From Pseudomonas putida (GTDB lineage: Bacteria > Pseudomonadota > Gammaproteobacteria > Pseudomonadales > Pseudomonadaceae), in contig NZ_MINI01000038.1 of assembly GCF_002906855.1 (NCBI RefSeq), forward strand, positions 558,001 through 622,000: 64,000 nucleotides of DNA. Direction: 5' to 3'. Both the position numbers and the translations under genes were made by a program. Each line of letters starts with the position of its first letter. The stretch's first letter is position 1. A model generated the notes under the pieces. It saw only the letters and a list, made by a program, of their open reading frames with translations. It was not told the origin of the DNA and ran no database searches. Shown in pieces: positions 45,407 through 54,864 of the stretch.

Positions 45407-45857
45407 TGCTTGCCTCACCTCTGCTCAGCTATTTCGCTCTTCTGTATTAAGCCTGTAGCGCTTCTCTAAACACGTACCAGTGCTTGCCATCGGACTAGAC
45501 CCGAAGGCGGCTGGGTGCAGCCGGCCAGACAGGCTGGCAGACAGTGTGCGTATTTTCACAGGCGCCTTGGCAGACATCCAAACGACGTTTTGTAGTCCGC
45601 GCCACGGGATACTACATGAAGCAGTAGGCGAGGCAAAATCAGACTAAAAGCGCCGTTATGCGACCGGTTGGTCGCGTATGGTCACGCTGGGAGAACGTAT
45701 GTTCGCAAAAAAGCAGTGGATTGTTCCAGATAAATCTTGAAACAGTACACGATTGTTTGTGCGGATTGCCCTGCGGCAGGTTGACGCGCCTTGCCTATAC
45801 TGAGTCGATCCCCCGTATTTTCGCCGCCTTGGGCGGCCCGACGCAGAGGAAGGGCCT
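45407..45857. other. Divergent regulatory region glcB / ACT-domain gene
   Basis: These 451 bases contain no convincing gene; a 72-codon plus-strand frame (45658-45876) overlaps the start of the ACT gene and has no support. A widely spaced inverted repeat of TGTAGT/ACTACA lies at 45591-45616. Local A/T richness at 45700-45750 may mark promoters. Confidence 0.55.
45591..45616. promoter_or_regulatory. Inverted repeat TGTAGT-N14-ACTACA upstream of glcB
   Basis: The same 6-base half-sites as the aceE palindromes, but with a 14-base centre instead of 3. Lies 185-210 bases upstream of the glcB start codon. Function inferred only from symmetry and position. Confidence 0.4.
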
Positions 45858-46376
45858 GTGGATCATCTTGTACTGACCGTGATTGCCCCGGACAAGGCCG
45901 GCCAGGTCGAGCGCATTGCCCAGTGCATCGCCGATCATAACGGCAACTGGCTGGAGAGCCGCATGTCGCGGATGGCCGGGCAGTTTGCCGGGATCCTGCG
46001 GGTGGCGGTGCCGGCGGAAAACTACGACGAGTTGGTGAAGTCGCTGCAGGCGCTGGGGCAATACGATATTCGCGTGCTCATCGCCGAGAGTGGCATTGAG
46101 CCGTCATGTACCTGGAAGCCTATTGCCATGGAGCTGGTGGGCAATGATCGCCCAGGCATCGTGCGTGATATCACCCGCCTGCTGGCGGACCAGGGCGTGA
46201 ACCTGGAGCGCTTCACCACCGAAGTGCGGCCGGCACCGATGAGCAGTGAGCCGCTGTTCCATGCCGATGCGCTGCTGGCGCTACCGTTGACCTTGTCTCT
46301 GGATGACCTGCAGCAGAGGCTGGAGAGCCTGGCGGATGACTTGATGGTGGAGTTGAAGCTGCGGCCGGAGGACTGA
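45858..46376 (+). CDS. Glycine cleavage system regulator-like ACT protein
   Basis: A 172-aa protein of two ACT domains: LVLTVIAPDKAGQVERIAQCIADH (residues 4-27) and MELVGNDRPGIVRDITRLLAD (about 92-112), typical of GcvR, which represses the glycine cleavage system by binding GcvA. Starts with GTG at 45858 after AGGAAGGGCC. No gcvTHP genes are adjacent, so the target is elsewhere or different. Confidence 0.78.
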   Translation: MDHLVLTVIAPDKAGQVERIAQCIADHNGNWLESRMSRMAGQFAGILRVAVPAENYDELVKSLQALGQYDIRVLIAESGIEPSCTWKPIAMELVGNDRPGIVRDITRLLADQGVNLERFTTEVRPAPMSSEPLFHADALLALPLTLSLDDLQQRLESLADDLMVELKLRPED

Positions 46377-46388
46377 TTCGAGATTGCC

Positions 46389-46407
46389 GGGGCTGCGAAG
46401 CAGCCCC
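46389..46407 (+). terminator. Hairpin after the ACT gene
   Basis: GGGGCTGC - gaa - GCAGCCCC followed by TTGC. Perfect 8-bp stem 12 bases past the stop codon, weak T run. Confidence 0.6.
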
Positions 46408-46439
46408 TTGCGGTTATCCCGATTTCACGGGGAAGGCCC

Positions 46440-46448
46440 TGTGGATAA
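46440..46448 (-). promoter_or_regulatory. Perfect DnaA box
   Basis: TGTGGATAA, complement of the consensus DnaA box TTATCCACA. One of two such boxes in the 248-base region between the ACT gene and rarD. Confidence 0.55.
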
Positions 46449-46552
46449 CCTGGGGGCGCACCTCGCTAGCCCAGGAGCGGCAAGCCTTCCAGAGGTTTGG
46501 GCAAAAAACGCGCAAAAATCAGTCGCTTGTGCACAAAGCGCGGGGACGAGGG

Positions 46553-46561
46553 TGTGGATAA
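46553..46561 (-). promoter_or_regulatory. Second perfect DnaA box
   Basis: TGTGGATAA again, in the same orientation, 113 bases from the first box. Both are followed by ACCT, so a longer word TGTGGATAACCT is shared. Confidence 0.55.
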
Positions 46562-46624
46562 CCTTTGGAGAGGTTGCTACAGGCCACGAACGACGTGGTC
46601 TGCGCAGTTTTGATCGTTTTTTGA

Positions 46625-47512
46625 TCAGGCGCGCTTGCGCAGATTCAACCAGGCATCGACGCTGTAGAGCGCCAGGCCCGCCCAGATGCAGATGAAGGCC
46701 ACCAGGCTGCTCGAAGACAAATGCTCATCGAAAAGCAGCACTGCCTGCAGCAGCACCAGCGTTGGCGCCAGGTACTGCAGGAAGCCCAGGGTGGTATAAG
46801 GCAAGTGACGAGCGGCGGCGTTGAAGCAGACCAACGGCACCAGCGTCACTGGGCCTGCTGCCATCAGCCACAGTGCTTCGCTGCTGGTATAGAACTCACT
46901 CTGGGCACTGACTGCCGTGGGGTTCAGCAGCAACCAGCCAAGTGCCAGTGGCACCAGCATCCAGGTTTCCACCACCAGCCCCGGAAGCGCTGCTACCGGA
47001 GCCTGCTTGCGGATCAACCCATAGAAACCGAAGGTCAATGCCAGCGCCAGCGACACCCACGGTAGGCTACCCACCTGCCACACCTGTTGCGCCACGCCCA
47101 CCGCAGCCATGCCCACGGCCAGCCATTGCAGGCGGCGCAGGCGTTCTCCGAGCAGGAGCATGCCCAGCAGTACATTGATCAGTGGATTGATGTAGTAGCC
47201 CAGGCTGGCTTCAAGCATGCGACCGCTGTTCACCGACCACACGTAGGTCAGCCAGTTGGCAGCGATGAGCGTCCCGCTCAGGGCCAGAATCGCCAGGCGG
47301 CGGGGGTTGTCGCGCAGCTCGCGCCACCAGCCTGGGTGTTTCCACACCAGCAGCAGCAGGGAGCCGAACAACGCGGACCAAAGCACCCGGTGGACGATGA
47401 TCTCCACCGCCGGGACGCTCTGGATGGCTTTGAAATACAGGGGGAACAAACCCCAGATGATGTAGGCCGACAGGCCAAGAATATACCCGCGACGCGGGTT
47501 TGCGGCTTGCAT
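46625..47512 (-). CDS. rarD: EamA-family transporter, RarD type
   Basis: A 295-aa inner-membrane transporter with about ten hydrophobic helices in two EamA repeats. The N-terminal GYILGLSAYIIWGLFPLYFK and VEIIVHRVLWSALFGS are the RarD signatures, and the last helix is VAFICIWAGLALYSVD. RarD is linked to chloramphenicol resistance on overproduction, but its natural substrate is unknown. The first ATG is preceded by AAGCAAGGATTCTGC. Single gene. Confidence 0.88.
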   Translation of the reverse strand: MQAANPRRGYILGLSAYIIWGLFPLYFKAIQSVPAVEIIVHRVLWSALFGSLLLLVWKHPGWWRELRDNPRRLAILALSGTLIAANWLTYVWSVNSGRMLEASLGYYINPLINVLLGMLLLGERLRRLQWLAVGMAAVGVAQQVWQVGSLPWVSLALALTFGFYGLIRKQAPVAALPGLVVETWMLVPLALGWLLLNPTAVSAQSEFYTSSEALWLMAAGPVTLVPLVCFNAAARHLPYTTLGFLQYLAPTLVLLQAVLLFDEHLSSSSLVAFICIWAGLALYSVDAWLNLRKRA

Positions 47513-47576
47513 GCAGAATCCTTGCTTAGGTAGCTAAATACAGCGACGCCTATTGTAGACAGACCCCTGCGGCTAT

Positions 47577-48551
47577 CTAGAACAATTTCAATGGTTGTTC
47601 GTCCAGAGCCGCCGTCTGCTCTCGCAGGGCGAGGATTTGGTCACCCCAGTAACGCGGTTGGCCAAACCAGGGGAAGCTGCGCGGGAACGCCGGGTCATCC
47701 CAGCGCCGTGCCAGCCAGGCGCTGTGGTGCAGCTGGCGCAGGGCGCGCAGGGGCTCGATCAGTGGCAGTTCGCGTGGGTCGAAGTCGTGGAACTCGTTGT
47801 AGCCGTCGATCAGTTCGGCCAATTGGCCAAGGCGCTCTTCGCGGCTGCCAGCCAGCATCATCCATAGGTCCTGCACGGCCGGGCCCATGCGGCAGTCGTC
47901 CAGGTCGACGACGTGATAGACGTCGTCGCGATGCATCAGGTTGCCAGGGTGCAGGTCGCCGTGCAGGCGCATCACCTGATGCGGAGTGCGTGCGTAGATA
48001 TCTTCGACCCGCTTGAGCAGTTCGCGGGCTACGGATTCGAACGCAGGCAGCAACTCACGCGGGACGAAATCGCCCTCCAGGAGTGTTTGCAGTGAAGCGT
48101 GACCGAAGTTGTCCACAGCCAATGTTTCGCGGTGTTCGAACGGGCGAGTTGCGGCAACCGCGTGCAGACGGCCGAGCAACTGGCCGAGGCGGTAAAGCTG
48201 GTCGAGGTTGCCGGGCTCCGGCGCGTGGCCACCCCGGCGCGGGAACAGGGCGAAGCGGAAGCCCTTGTGCTCGAACAGGGTCTGGCCGCCGTGTTGCAGC
48301 GGCGCGACCACGGGCACTTCGCAGTCGGCGAGTTCGGCGGTGAACTGGTGCTCTTCGAGAATTGCCGCATCGCTCCAGCGGCCCGGGCGGTAGAACTTGG
48401 CGATCAACGGTTGAGAATCTTCGATGCCCACCTGATAGACGCGGTTCTCGTAGCTGTTCAGCGCCAGGACCCGGGCATCGCTGAGAAAGCCCAGGCTTTC
48501 CACGGCGTCCAGGACCAGGTCGGGGGTGAGGGTATCGAAGGGGTGAGACAT
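47577..48551 (-). CDS. Aminoglycoside-phosphotransferase-fold kinase, SrkA/YihE-like
   Basis: A 324-aa protein with a kinase fold: N-terminal NSYENRVYQVGIEDSQPLIAK (ATP-binding Lys), the catalytic loop VMRLHGDLHPGNLMHRD (Asp near residue 205) and VVDLDDCRMGPAVQDLWMM for metal binding. It resembles the stress-response kinase SrkA (YihE) of E. coli, which protects against stress-induced death. ATG at 48551 (MSHPFDTL) is taken because the upstream frame is REP-derived. Downstream of modE on the same strand, about 110 bases apart. Confidence 0.85.
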   Translation of the reverse strand: MSHPFDTLTPDLVLDAVESLGFLSDARVLALNSYENRVYQVGIEDSQPLIAKFYRPGRWSDAAILEEHQFTAELADCEVPVVAPLQHGGQTLFEHKGFRFALFPRRGGHAPEPGNLDQLYRLGQLLGRLHAVAATRPFEHRETLAVDNFGHASLQTLLEGDFVPRELLPAFESVARELLKRVEDIYARTPHQVMRLHGDLHPGNLMHRDDVYHVVDLDDCRMGPAVQDLWMMLAGSREERLGQLAELIDGYNEFHDFDPRELPLIEPLRALRQLHHSAWLARRWDDPAFPRSFPWFGQPRYWGDQILALREQTAALDEQPLKLF

Positions 48552-48614
48552 GGGGGCTCCGGGGGTGGCGGCGTGTTGGCATGGTACCCCATTCCGGGAG
48601 TTGCCCAGATGTTG

Positions 48615-48662
48615 CCTGTGCCGTCCTCTTCGCGGGGTCACCCGCGAAGAGGACGGCACAGG
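48615..48662. repeat. Perfect 22-bp-stem palindrome after modE (REP remnant)
   Basis: CCTGTGCCGTCCTCTTCGCGGG (48615-48636), 4-base loop, and its exact complement (48641-48662), ending at the modE stop. The outer sequence is that of REP pairs in this window, but the central GCAAGCCCGCTCCTACAGG part is missing. It may also act as a terminator for modE. Confidence 0.7.
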
Positions 48663-49427
48663 TCAAACCGGTACCCCGAGCAGTACATAGGAAGGATGAA
48701 ACTGCACCCGCAGTCTGCTCCCTTCATCGACAGCCTTTCCGGCCATCCATTGCGCTCCGGCAAATGCACACAACGTCTGCCCATTGCCCAGCGCCAGCCG
48801 CACTTCGCTGTCGCCCTGCACATCCGCCAGTACCTCTTCAACGGTGACGCTGAGCACATTGCTGCCGGCCTCGGCTTCATCCTCCGCTCCCAGCAACTGC
48901 ACCCATCCGGCCTTGAGTAGCGCCATCACCGTGGTCCCCAGGGTCAGTTCTAGCCGCGCCGTGCTGTCATGGGTAATCAATGCGTCGATTTCCAGCCCGC
49001 CGCCCAGCGCCAGGCTGACCCGGTCATGCCGGCCCTCCCTGCGCAGCCCGCTGACCTGCCCCTGCAGCTGATTGCGTGCGCTGGTGCGCAGCATCAGGCG
49101 GCCAAGCAGGTCAAGGTCGCTGGACTCTTCCGCCGCTTCGAGAATCTGTGCCTGCAGTGCCTGCACTTTCTGGTACAGGCGCAGCACCCGTTCACCTTCT
49201 ACCGAGAGCCTTGCGCCACCGCCGCCACGTCCGCCCGTACTGCGCTCGACCAAGGGCTGGCTGGCCAGGTTGTTCAGTTCGTCGATCGCGTCCCAGGCAG
49301 CCTTGTAGCTGATGCCGGCAGCCTTGGCCGCGCGGGTGATCGAGCCTTGTTCGGCGATGTGCTGGAGCAGGGCGATGCGCTGCGGGCGGCGGGCAATGTG
49401 CTGGGTGAGGAGTGCGGGCAGGGACAT
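48663..49427 (-). CDS. modE: Molybdate-responsive regulator ModE
   Basis: A 254-aa DNA-binding protein that represses molybdate uptake genes when molybdate is bound. The N-terminal winged helix reads GSITRAAKAAGISYKAAWDAIDELNN (about 27-52), followed by a GGRGGGGARLS wing. The C-terminal half contains two Mop/TOBE segments (RNQLQGQVSGLRREGRHDRVSL and SNVLSVTVEEVLADVQGDSEVRL). No modABC is adjacent in the window. Confidence 0.93.
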   Translation of the reverse strand: MSLPALLTQHIARRPQRIALLQHIAEQGSITRAAKAAGISYKAAWDAIDELNNLASQPLVERSTGGRGGGGARLSVEGERVLRLYQKVQALQAQILEAAEESSDLDLLGRLMLRTSARNQLQGQVSGLRREGRHDRVSLALGGGLEIDALITHDSTARLELTLGTTVMALLKAGWVQLLGAEDEAEAGSNVLSVTVEEVLADVQGDSEVRLALGNGQTLCAFAGAQWMAGKAVDEGSRLRVQFHPSYVLLGVPV

Positions 49428-49454
49428 GGGTGGCGCCTATCTGGAACTGACCCC

Positions 49455-50192
49455 TCAAGCTTGCCCCGGTTTTGCCGTGCGTGCCAGGCAATACACATCG
49501 ACCCTGCGTGCGCCGGCCTCTTGCAGCAGTTGCGCGACAGCCTGCGCGGTGGCGCCGGTGGTCAACACGTCATCGACCACGGCCACGTGGCTGCCCTTGA
49601 GCGATGCCGCGCTGGCCAGCGCGAAAGCCTCGCGCAGGTTGCCTCGGCGTGCCCGGGCATCGAGGTTCTGTTGTGCCGGTGTTTCGCGTGTGCGCAGCAA
49701 CAACCGCTCATCACATTCGATAGCCAGGGCCTTCGACAGCCACCGCCCGAGCATGCCGGCCTGGTTGAAACCGCGCTCGCGCAGTCGACGCCGGGCCAGC
49801 GGGACAGGCAACAGCAAGTCTGGCCTGGCCAGGCCATCCTGGTAGCGATGGTGCAAATTGAGGCCGAGCATTTCAGCCATCAACCGGCCCAGCGGCCATT
49901 GACCGTTGTGCTTGAAACGGCTGATCAGCGTGTCCAGCGGGAACCCATAGTGCCAAGGCGCGACAACCTGATCGAAAGCCGGCGGGCGGCGGTTGCACTG
50001 GGCGCAGATCAGGCCGGCCATCGGCAAGGGCAGGGCGCAGCGCAGGCAATGTTCATCGAGCCACGGAAGTTCCTGCTCGCAGGCGACACACAGCGGGTAG
50101 CGCTGTTCGGCGAGTTCACCGCACAGCAAGCAGGTGTGATTAATATTTATACACTTGTAAACCAGTGCTTTTAACCAAGGTTGACAGTTCAT
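49455..50192 (-). CDS. comF: ComF-family phosphoribosyltransferase-like protein
   Basis: A 245-aa protein related to the ComFC competence protein and GntX. Four cysteines at the N-terminus (C21, C24, C35, C38: CLLCGELAEQRYPLCVAC) suggest a zinc finger; the PRTase loop HVAVVDDVLTTGAT lies near residue 205. ATG at 50192 is chosen from GGAAGGCCT upstream and because the zinc finger follows closely. Its first codons contain the operator of the divergent biotin operon. Confidence 0.85.
   Translation of the reverse strand: MNCQPWLKALVYKCININHTCLLCGELAEQRYPLCVACEQELPWLDEHCLRCALPLPMAGLICAQCNRRPPAFDQVVAPWHYGFPLDTLISRFKHNGQWPLGRLMAEMLGLNLHHRYQDGLARPDLLLPVPLARRRLRERGFNQAGMLGRWLSKALAIECDERLLLRTRETPAQQNLDARARRGNLREAFALASAASLKGSHVAVVDDVLTTGATAQAVAQLLQEAGARRVDVYCLARTAKPGQA
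50155..50187. promoter_or_regulatory. BirA operator of the biotin operon
   Basis: TTGTAAACC (50155-50163) and GGTTGACAG (50179-50187) separated by 15 bases match the BirA consensus TTGTAAACC-N15-GGTTTACAA, with the left half perfect and two changes on the right. A -35-like TTGACA (50181-50186) sits in the right half, so BirA binding would block the bioB promoter. The site also covers codons 2-12 of comF. Confidence 0.8.
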
Positions 50193-50281
50193 AGGCCTTC
50201 CATGACTATGCGAGCTAACCGTGATGCGCTGGCGGGCACTTGTGCCTCGGCGCCAGTTACAGCCTAAACAAGGAAACGCCG

Positions 50282-51340
50282 ATGAGCGCCAGCACAACTG
50301 CAACAACACGTCACGACTGGTCCCTGCCTGAGGTCAAGGCACTGTTCCAGCAGCCATTCAATGACCTGCTGTTCCAGGCGCAGACCGTGCATCGCGCGCA
50401 TTTCGACCCGAACCGCGTACAGGTTTCGACGCTGCTTTCGATCAAGACCGGTGCCTGCCCGGAAGATTGCAAATATTGTCCGCAGTCCGGCCACTACAAC
50501 ACCGGGCTGGAAAAACAGAAGCTGATGGAAGTGCAGAAGGTGCTCGAGGAAGCTGCTCGCGCCAAAGCCATCGGTTCCACCCGCTTCTGCATGGGTGCGG
50601 CCTGGAAGCACCCGTCGGCCAAGGACATGCCTTACGTGCTGGAGATGGTCAAAGGCGTAAAGGCCATGGGCCTGGAAACCTGCATGACCCTCGGCAAGCT
50701 CGACCAGGAGCAGACCGTGGCCCTGGCCCAGGCCGGCCTGGACTACTACAACCACAACCTCGATACCTCGCCTGAGTTCTACGGCAGCATTATCACCACC
50801 CGCACCTACGGCGAACGCCTGCAAACCCTGGCCTACGTGCGCGATGCCGGCATGAAGATCTGCTCTGGCGGCATCCTCGGCATGGGCGAGTCGCTGGACG
50901 ACCGCGCTGGCCTCTTGATCCAGCTGGCCAACCTGCCCGAGCACCCGGAGTCGGTGCCGATCAACATGCTGGTCAAGGTTGCTGGCACCCCGCTGGCCGA
51001 GGAAGAAGACGTCGACCCGTTTGACTTCATCCGCATGCTGGCAGTCGCCCGTATTCTCATGCCCAAGTCGCACGTGCGCCTGTCCGCCGGCCGTGAGCAG
51101 ATGAACGAGCAGATGCAGGCCCTGGCCTTCATGGCTGGCGCCAACTCGATCTTCTACGGCGAGAAACTGCTGACTACCGCCAACCCGCAGGCCGACAAGG
51201 ACATGCAACTGTTCGCCCGCCTGGGCATCAAGCCCGAAGCGCGCGAAGAGCATGCCGACGAAGTGCACCAGGCGGCCATCGAGCAGGCTTTGGTCGAGCA
51301 ACGCAGCAGCGAGCTGTTCTACGACGCAGCAATGGTCTGA
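50282..51340 (+). CDS. bioB: Biotin synthase
   Basis: Radical SAM enzyme inserting sulfur into dethiobiotin (352 aa). The [4Fe-4S] motif [17 protein letters not shown] lies at about residues 59-75, and conserved ligands for the second cluster lie in RFCMGAAWK and ETCMTLG. The start ATG at 50282 follows AAGGAAACGCCG. First gene of bioBFHCD; the next start follows its stop by one base. Confidence 0.97.
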   Translation: MSASTTATTRHDWSLPEVKALFQQPFNDLLFQAQTVHRAHFDPNRVQVSTLLSIKTGACPEDCKYCPQSGHYNTGLEKQKLMEVQKVLEEAARAKAIGSTRFCMGAAWKHPSAKDMPYVLEMVKGVKAMGLETCMTLGKLDQEQTVALAQAGLDYYNHNLDTSPEFYGSIITTRTYGERLQTLAYVRDAGMKICSGGILGMGESLDDRAGLLIQLANLPEHPESVPINMLVKVAGTPLAEEEDVDPFDFIRMLAVARILMPKSHVRLSAGREQMNEQMQALAFMAGANSIFYGEKLLTTANPQADKDMQLFARLGIKPEAREEHADEVHQAAIEQALVEQRSSELFYDAAMV

Positions 51341-51341
51341 G

Positions 51342-52514
51342 ATGGCCTTCGACCTGGCGGCGCGCCTGGCCGAACGGCGCGCCGCAGACCTGTATCGGCA
51401 GCGGCCGTTGCTGGAAAGTCCGCAGGGGCCGGAAGTCGTGGTCGATGGCCAGCGCCTGCTGGCCTTCTGCAGCAATGACTACCTGGGGCTGGCCAACCAC
51501 CCTGAAGTGATCGCTGCCTGGCAGGCTGGCGCCGAGCGCTGGGGGGTCGGTGGTGGAGCCTCGCACCTGGTGATTGGCCACAGCTCGCCACATCATGCCG
51601 TTGAAGAGGCTCTGGCCGAACTGACCGGCCGCCCGCGTGCGCTGCTGTTCTCCACGGGTTACATGGCCAACCTTGGCGCCATCACTGCACTGGTGGGGCA
51701 GGGCGACACCGTGCTGCAGGACCGCCTGAACCACGCGTCGCTGCTTGATGGCGGGCTACTCAGTGGTGCCCGTTTCAGCCGCTACCTGCACAACGACGCT
51801 GCCAGCCTGGCCAGCCGCCTGGGCAAGGCCACCGGCAACACCCTGGTAGTCACCGACGGCGTGTTCAGCATGGACGGTGACCTTACTGACCTGCCAGCGT
51901 TGGCCGCTGTGGCCCGCGCCCGCGGTGCCTGGCTGATGGTCGACGATGCCCATGGCCTGGGGACCTTGGGGGCTCAGGGTGGCGGCATCGTCGAGCACTT
52001 CGGCCTGGGCATCGACGACGTGCCGGTGCTGATCGGCACCCTGGGCAAGGCCTGTGGCACCGCCGGCGCTTTCGTTGCCGGCAGCGAAGAGCTGATCGAA
52101 GCACTGGTGCAGTTCGCCCGGCCCTATATCTACACCACCAGCCAGCCGCCGGCGCTGGCCTGCGCCACGCTCAAGAGCCTGGAGCTGCTGCGCCGCGAAA
52201 CCTGGCGCCGCGAGCACCTGGCTGCGCTGATCCGCCAGTTCCGCCAGGGCGCCGAGCAAATCGGCCTGCAGCTGATGGACAGCCCGACACCGATCCAGCC
52301 GATCCTGATCGGCGACAGTGCCCAGGCCCTCAAGCTGTCGCGCATGCTGCGTGACCGCGGCCTGCTGGTGACCGCAATCCGCCCGCCTACCGTGCCTGCT
52401 GGCAGCGCCCGTCTGCGGGTCACCCTGAGCGCCGCGCACAGCGAGGCGCAGGTACAGCTATTGTTGAATGCATTGGCCGAGTGTTATCCACAGCTGGAGG
52501 CCGCCGATGCGTAA
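51342..52514 (+). CDS. bioF: 8-amino-7-oxononanoate synthase
   Basis: PLP-dependent condensation of pimeloyl thioester with alanine (390 aa). The PLP lysine is in [14 protein letters not shown] (about residue 238), with [13 protein letters not shown] at the N-terminus and [15 protein letters not shown] in the middle. Begins one base after the bioB stop; the last codons overlap bioH by 8 bases. Confidence 0.97.
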   Translation: MAFDLAARLAERRAADLYRQRPLLESPQGPEVVVDGQRLLAFCSNDYLGLANHPEVIAAWQAGAERWGVGGGASHLVIGHSSPHHAVEEALAELTGRPRALLFSTGYMANLGAITALVGQGDTVLQDRLNHASLLDGGLLSGARFSRYLHNDAASLASRLGKATGNTLVVTDGVFSMDGDLTDLPALAAVARARGAWLMVDDAHGLGTLGAQGGGIVEHFGLGIDDVPVLIGTLGKACGTAGAFVAGSEELIEALVQFARPYIYTTSQPPALACATLKSLELLRRETWRREHLAALIRQFRQGAEQIGLQLMDSPTPIQPILIGDSAQALKLSRMLRDRGLLVTAIRPPTVPAGSARLRVTLSAAHSEAQVQLLLNALAECYPQLEAADA

Positions 52515-53238
52515 CCGTTTGATACTTCTTCCCGGCTGGGGGCTGGGCACCGCCGCCCTCGAGCCGCTCGCCGCCAGCCTGCGGGCCCAGGACGCACGTC
52601 TGCAGGTCGAACTGATGCCCCTGCCGGAACTGGCCGATGCCGATGTGCAGGCGTGGGTAGACTACCTTGACCGCAAGTTGCCCAGCGATACCTGGCTGGG
52701 TGGCTGGTCGCTCGGCGGCATGCTCGCCAGCGAACTGGCGCGCAAGCGGGGCGACCACTGCTGCGGCCTGCTGACGTTGGGCAGCAACCCCAGTTTCGTG
52801 GCCCGCGCCGATTGGCCACATGGCATGGCCGAGGACACGTTCGGCACGTTTCTCGATGGTTGCCGCAGCCACACCTCGGTGACCCTCAAGCGCTTCCGCA
52901 CCCTGTGCAGCGATGGTGCCCTGCAACCTCGCACGCTGCTGCGCCAACTGGGTGTCGGCGTGCCGGACACCGACCCGCTGTACCTGGCCACCGGCCTGGA
53001 AGTGCTTGCCAGGCTCGATACCCGCGAGGCCCTGCAGGCCTATGGCGGCCCGCAGTTGCACTTGTTCGCCGGCAGCGATGCGCTGGTGCCGGCCGAGGCG
53101 GCCAAAGCGCTGAGCGAGCTGCTTCCCGACGTGGAAGTCGGCCTGGTCGAAGACAGTTCCCACGCCTTCCTGCTGGAATATCCACAGGAGCTGGCGGCGG
53201 GCATCAAGAGTTTCCTGCATGAGAGTGGCGATGACTGA
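52507..53238 (+). CDS. bioH: Pimeloyl-ACP methyl ester carboxylesterase
   Basis: Releases pimeloyl-ACP from its methyl ester, closing the BioC-BioH pathway (243 aa). Alpha/beta-hydrolase triad: Ser in GGWSLGGML, Asp in [10 protein letters not shown] and His in [11 protein letters not shown]. Opens with [14 protein letters not shown]. The ATG overlaps bioF, and the end overlaps bioC by 8 bases. Confidence 0.92.
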   Translation: MRNRLILLPGWGLGTAALEPLAASLRAQDARLQVELMPLPELADADVQAWVDYLDRKLPSDTWLGGWSLGGMLASELARKRGDHCCGLLTLGSNPSFVARADWPHGMAEDTFGTFLDGCRSHTSVTLKRFRTLCSDGALQPRTLLRQLGVGVPDTDPLYLATGLEVLARLDTREALQAYGGPQLHLFAGSDALVPAEAAKALSELLPDVEVGLVEDSSHAFLLEYPQELAAGIKSFLHESGDD

Positions 53239-54049
53239 CCTTTCCCGTCCAAACCTGCCCGGTGCGCTGCCGGACAAGCGCCAGGTGGCCGCCTCCTTCT
53301 CCCGTGCGGCTGCCAGCTACGACAGCGTTGCGGCCCTGCAACGTGCGGTGGGCGTTAGCCTGCTGGACCAGTTGCCGGACGACATGGCGCCGACGCGCTG
53401 GCTCGACCTTGGCAGTGGCACGGGGCATTTCAGCCGGGTGCTGGGCGAACGTTTTGCCCAGGCAACCGGAGTTGCCGTGGATATCGCCGAAGGCATGCTC
53501 TGCCACGCACGGGGTGAGCCGGCTGGGGCGCGGTATTACGTGGCCGGCGATGCCGAGCGCCTGCCGCTGCGTGATGCCTGTGTCGACCTGGTATTCACCA
53601 GCCTTGCGGTGCAGTGGTGCGGTCAGTTCGCCAGCGTGCTGGACGAAGCCCGACGCGTATTGCGTCCGGGTGGGGTGCTGGCCTTCAGCAGCCTGTGCGT
53701 CGGTACGCTCGATGAGTTGCGTGCCAGCTGGCAGGCGGTGGATGGCATGGTGCATGTCAATCGTTTCCGCAGGTTTGAAGTCTATCAGCGCCTGTGTGCA
53801 GCCAGTGGCCTCGCACAGGTCAGCCTGCAGCGTCAGGCCCATGTGCTGCACTACCCTGATGTGCGCAGCCTGACTCACGAGCTCAAGGCGCTCGGCGCTC
53901 ACAACCTCAACCCTGGGCGGCCTTCTGGCCTGACCGGTCGTGCGCGCATGCAAGGCCTGTTGCAGGCCTATGAAGCGTTTCGCCAGCCCCAGGGGCTGCC
54001 AGCCACCTATCAGGTGGTCTATGGTGTGTTGCGCAAGCCACAGGCATGA
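53231..54049 (+). CDS. bioC: Malonyl-ACP O-methyltransferase
   Basis: Methylates malonyl-ACP to disguise it as a fatty acid primer for pimelate synthesis (272 aa). SAM-binding motif I is [16 protein letters not shown] near residue 60, followed by [14 protein letters not shown]. The ATG at 53231 (MTDLSRPN) overlaps bioH. It lies in the normal operon place between bioH and bioD. Confidence 0.93.
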   Translation: MTDLSRPNLPGALPDKRQVAASFSRAAASYDSVAALQRAVGVSLLDQLPDDMAPTRWLDLGSGTGHFSRVLGERFAQATGVAVDIAEGMLCHARGEPAGARYYVAGDAERLPLRDACVDLVFTSLAVQWCGQFASVLDEARRVLRPGGVLAFSSLCVGTLDELRASWQAVDGMVHVNRFRRFEVYQRLCAASGLAQVSLQRQAHVLHYPDVRSLTHELKALGAHNLNPGRPSGLTGRARMQGLLQAYEAFRQPQGLPATYQVVYGVLRKPQA

Positions 54050-54059
54050 GAGGAGCGAC

Positions 54060-54740
54060 ATGAGCCAGGCCTATTTCATAGCCGGGACCGACACCGATGT
54101 CGGCAAGACCACCATCGCCGCGGGGCTGCTGCATGCGGCACGGTTGCAGGGGCTGAGTACCTTGGGCGCGAAGCCGGTTGCTTCAGGTTGCACGATGACG
54201 GCCAAGGGCCTGCGCAACAGTGATGCCCAGGCGCTGATCGACGAAAGCTCGGTCAAGCTCGCCTACGAAGAGGTCAACCCGTTTGCCTTCGAACCGGCCA
54301 TTGCACCGCACGTGGCTGCCCGGGAGGCGGGTGTTGCGCTGGAAGTCGCCGTGTTGTCCAGGGCCATGCGCCATGTGCTGGACCAGAGGGCAGACTTCAC
54401 CCTGGTCGAAGGTGCGGGCGGTTGGCGGGTGCCATTGTCCAACCACGCCAACCTGTCGGACCTGGCAATTGCCCTCAAGCTGCCGGTGATTCTGGTGGTC
54501 GGGGTGCGCCTGGGTTGCATAAACCATGCGCTGCTCAGTGCCGAAGCCATTGCCCGGGACGGGCTGCAGCTGGCGGGTTGGGTAGCGAACATCATCGAAC
54601 CGCGGACTTCGCGGCTGGAGGAAAACTTGGCCAGCCTGGCCGAGCGTTTGCCAGCGCCGTGCCTGGGACGGGTGCCGAAGCTCAAGCACGCTACGGCGGA
54701 TGCCGTGGCGGAGCACCTGCAACTCGACTTGCTGGATTGA
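54060..54740 (+). CDS. bioD: Dethiobiotin synthetase
   Basis: ATP-dependent closure of the ureido ring from 7,8-diaminopelargonate and CO2 (226 aa). The P-loop AGTDTDVGKTTIAAGLL is at residues 8-24, with GAKPVASG and EGAGGWRVPL motifs following. The ATG lies ten bases after the bioC stop, behind GAGAGGAGCGAC. bioA is not in the window. Confidence 0.95.
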   Translation: MSQAYFIAGTDTDVGKTTIAAGLLHAARLQGLSTLGAKPVASGCTMTAKGLRNSDAQALIDESSVKLAYEEVNPFAFEPAIAPHVAAREAGVALEVAVLSRAMRHVLDQRADFTLVEGAGGWRVPLSNHANLSDLAIALKLPVILVVGVRLGCINHALLSAEAIARDGLQLAGWVANIIEPRTSRLEENLASLAERLPAPCLGRVPKLKHATADAVAEHLQLDLLD

Positions 54741-54864
54741 GCGTTGGCAGGTATGCCCATGGCCTATCAAGTAGCACTGGGCCATTAGGGATTTAAACGG
54801 GCCTTTTCGCGCCTGGCCTGCTTTAATTAGCCCTGTTCATATCCAGCGTCATTGGAGTTCTGAC

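Noticed and set aside
43268..45469. 733-codon plus-strand frame opposite glcB
   Set aside because: Same shadow pattern; glcB is certain on the minus strand.
45658..45876. 72-codon frame upstream of the ACT-domain gene
   Set aside because: Covers a promoter region, overlaps the ACT gene start and has no SD or family.
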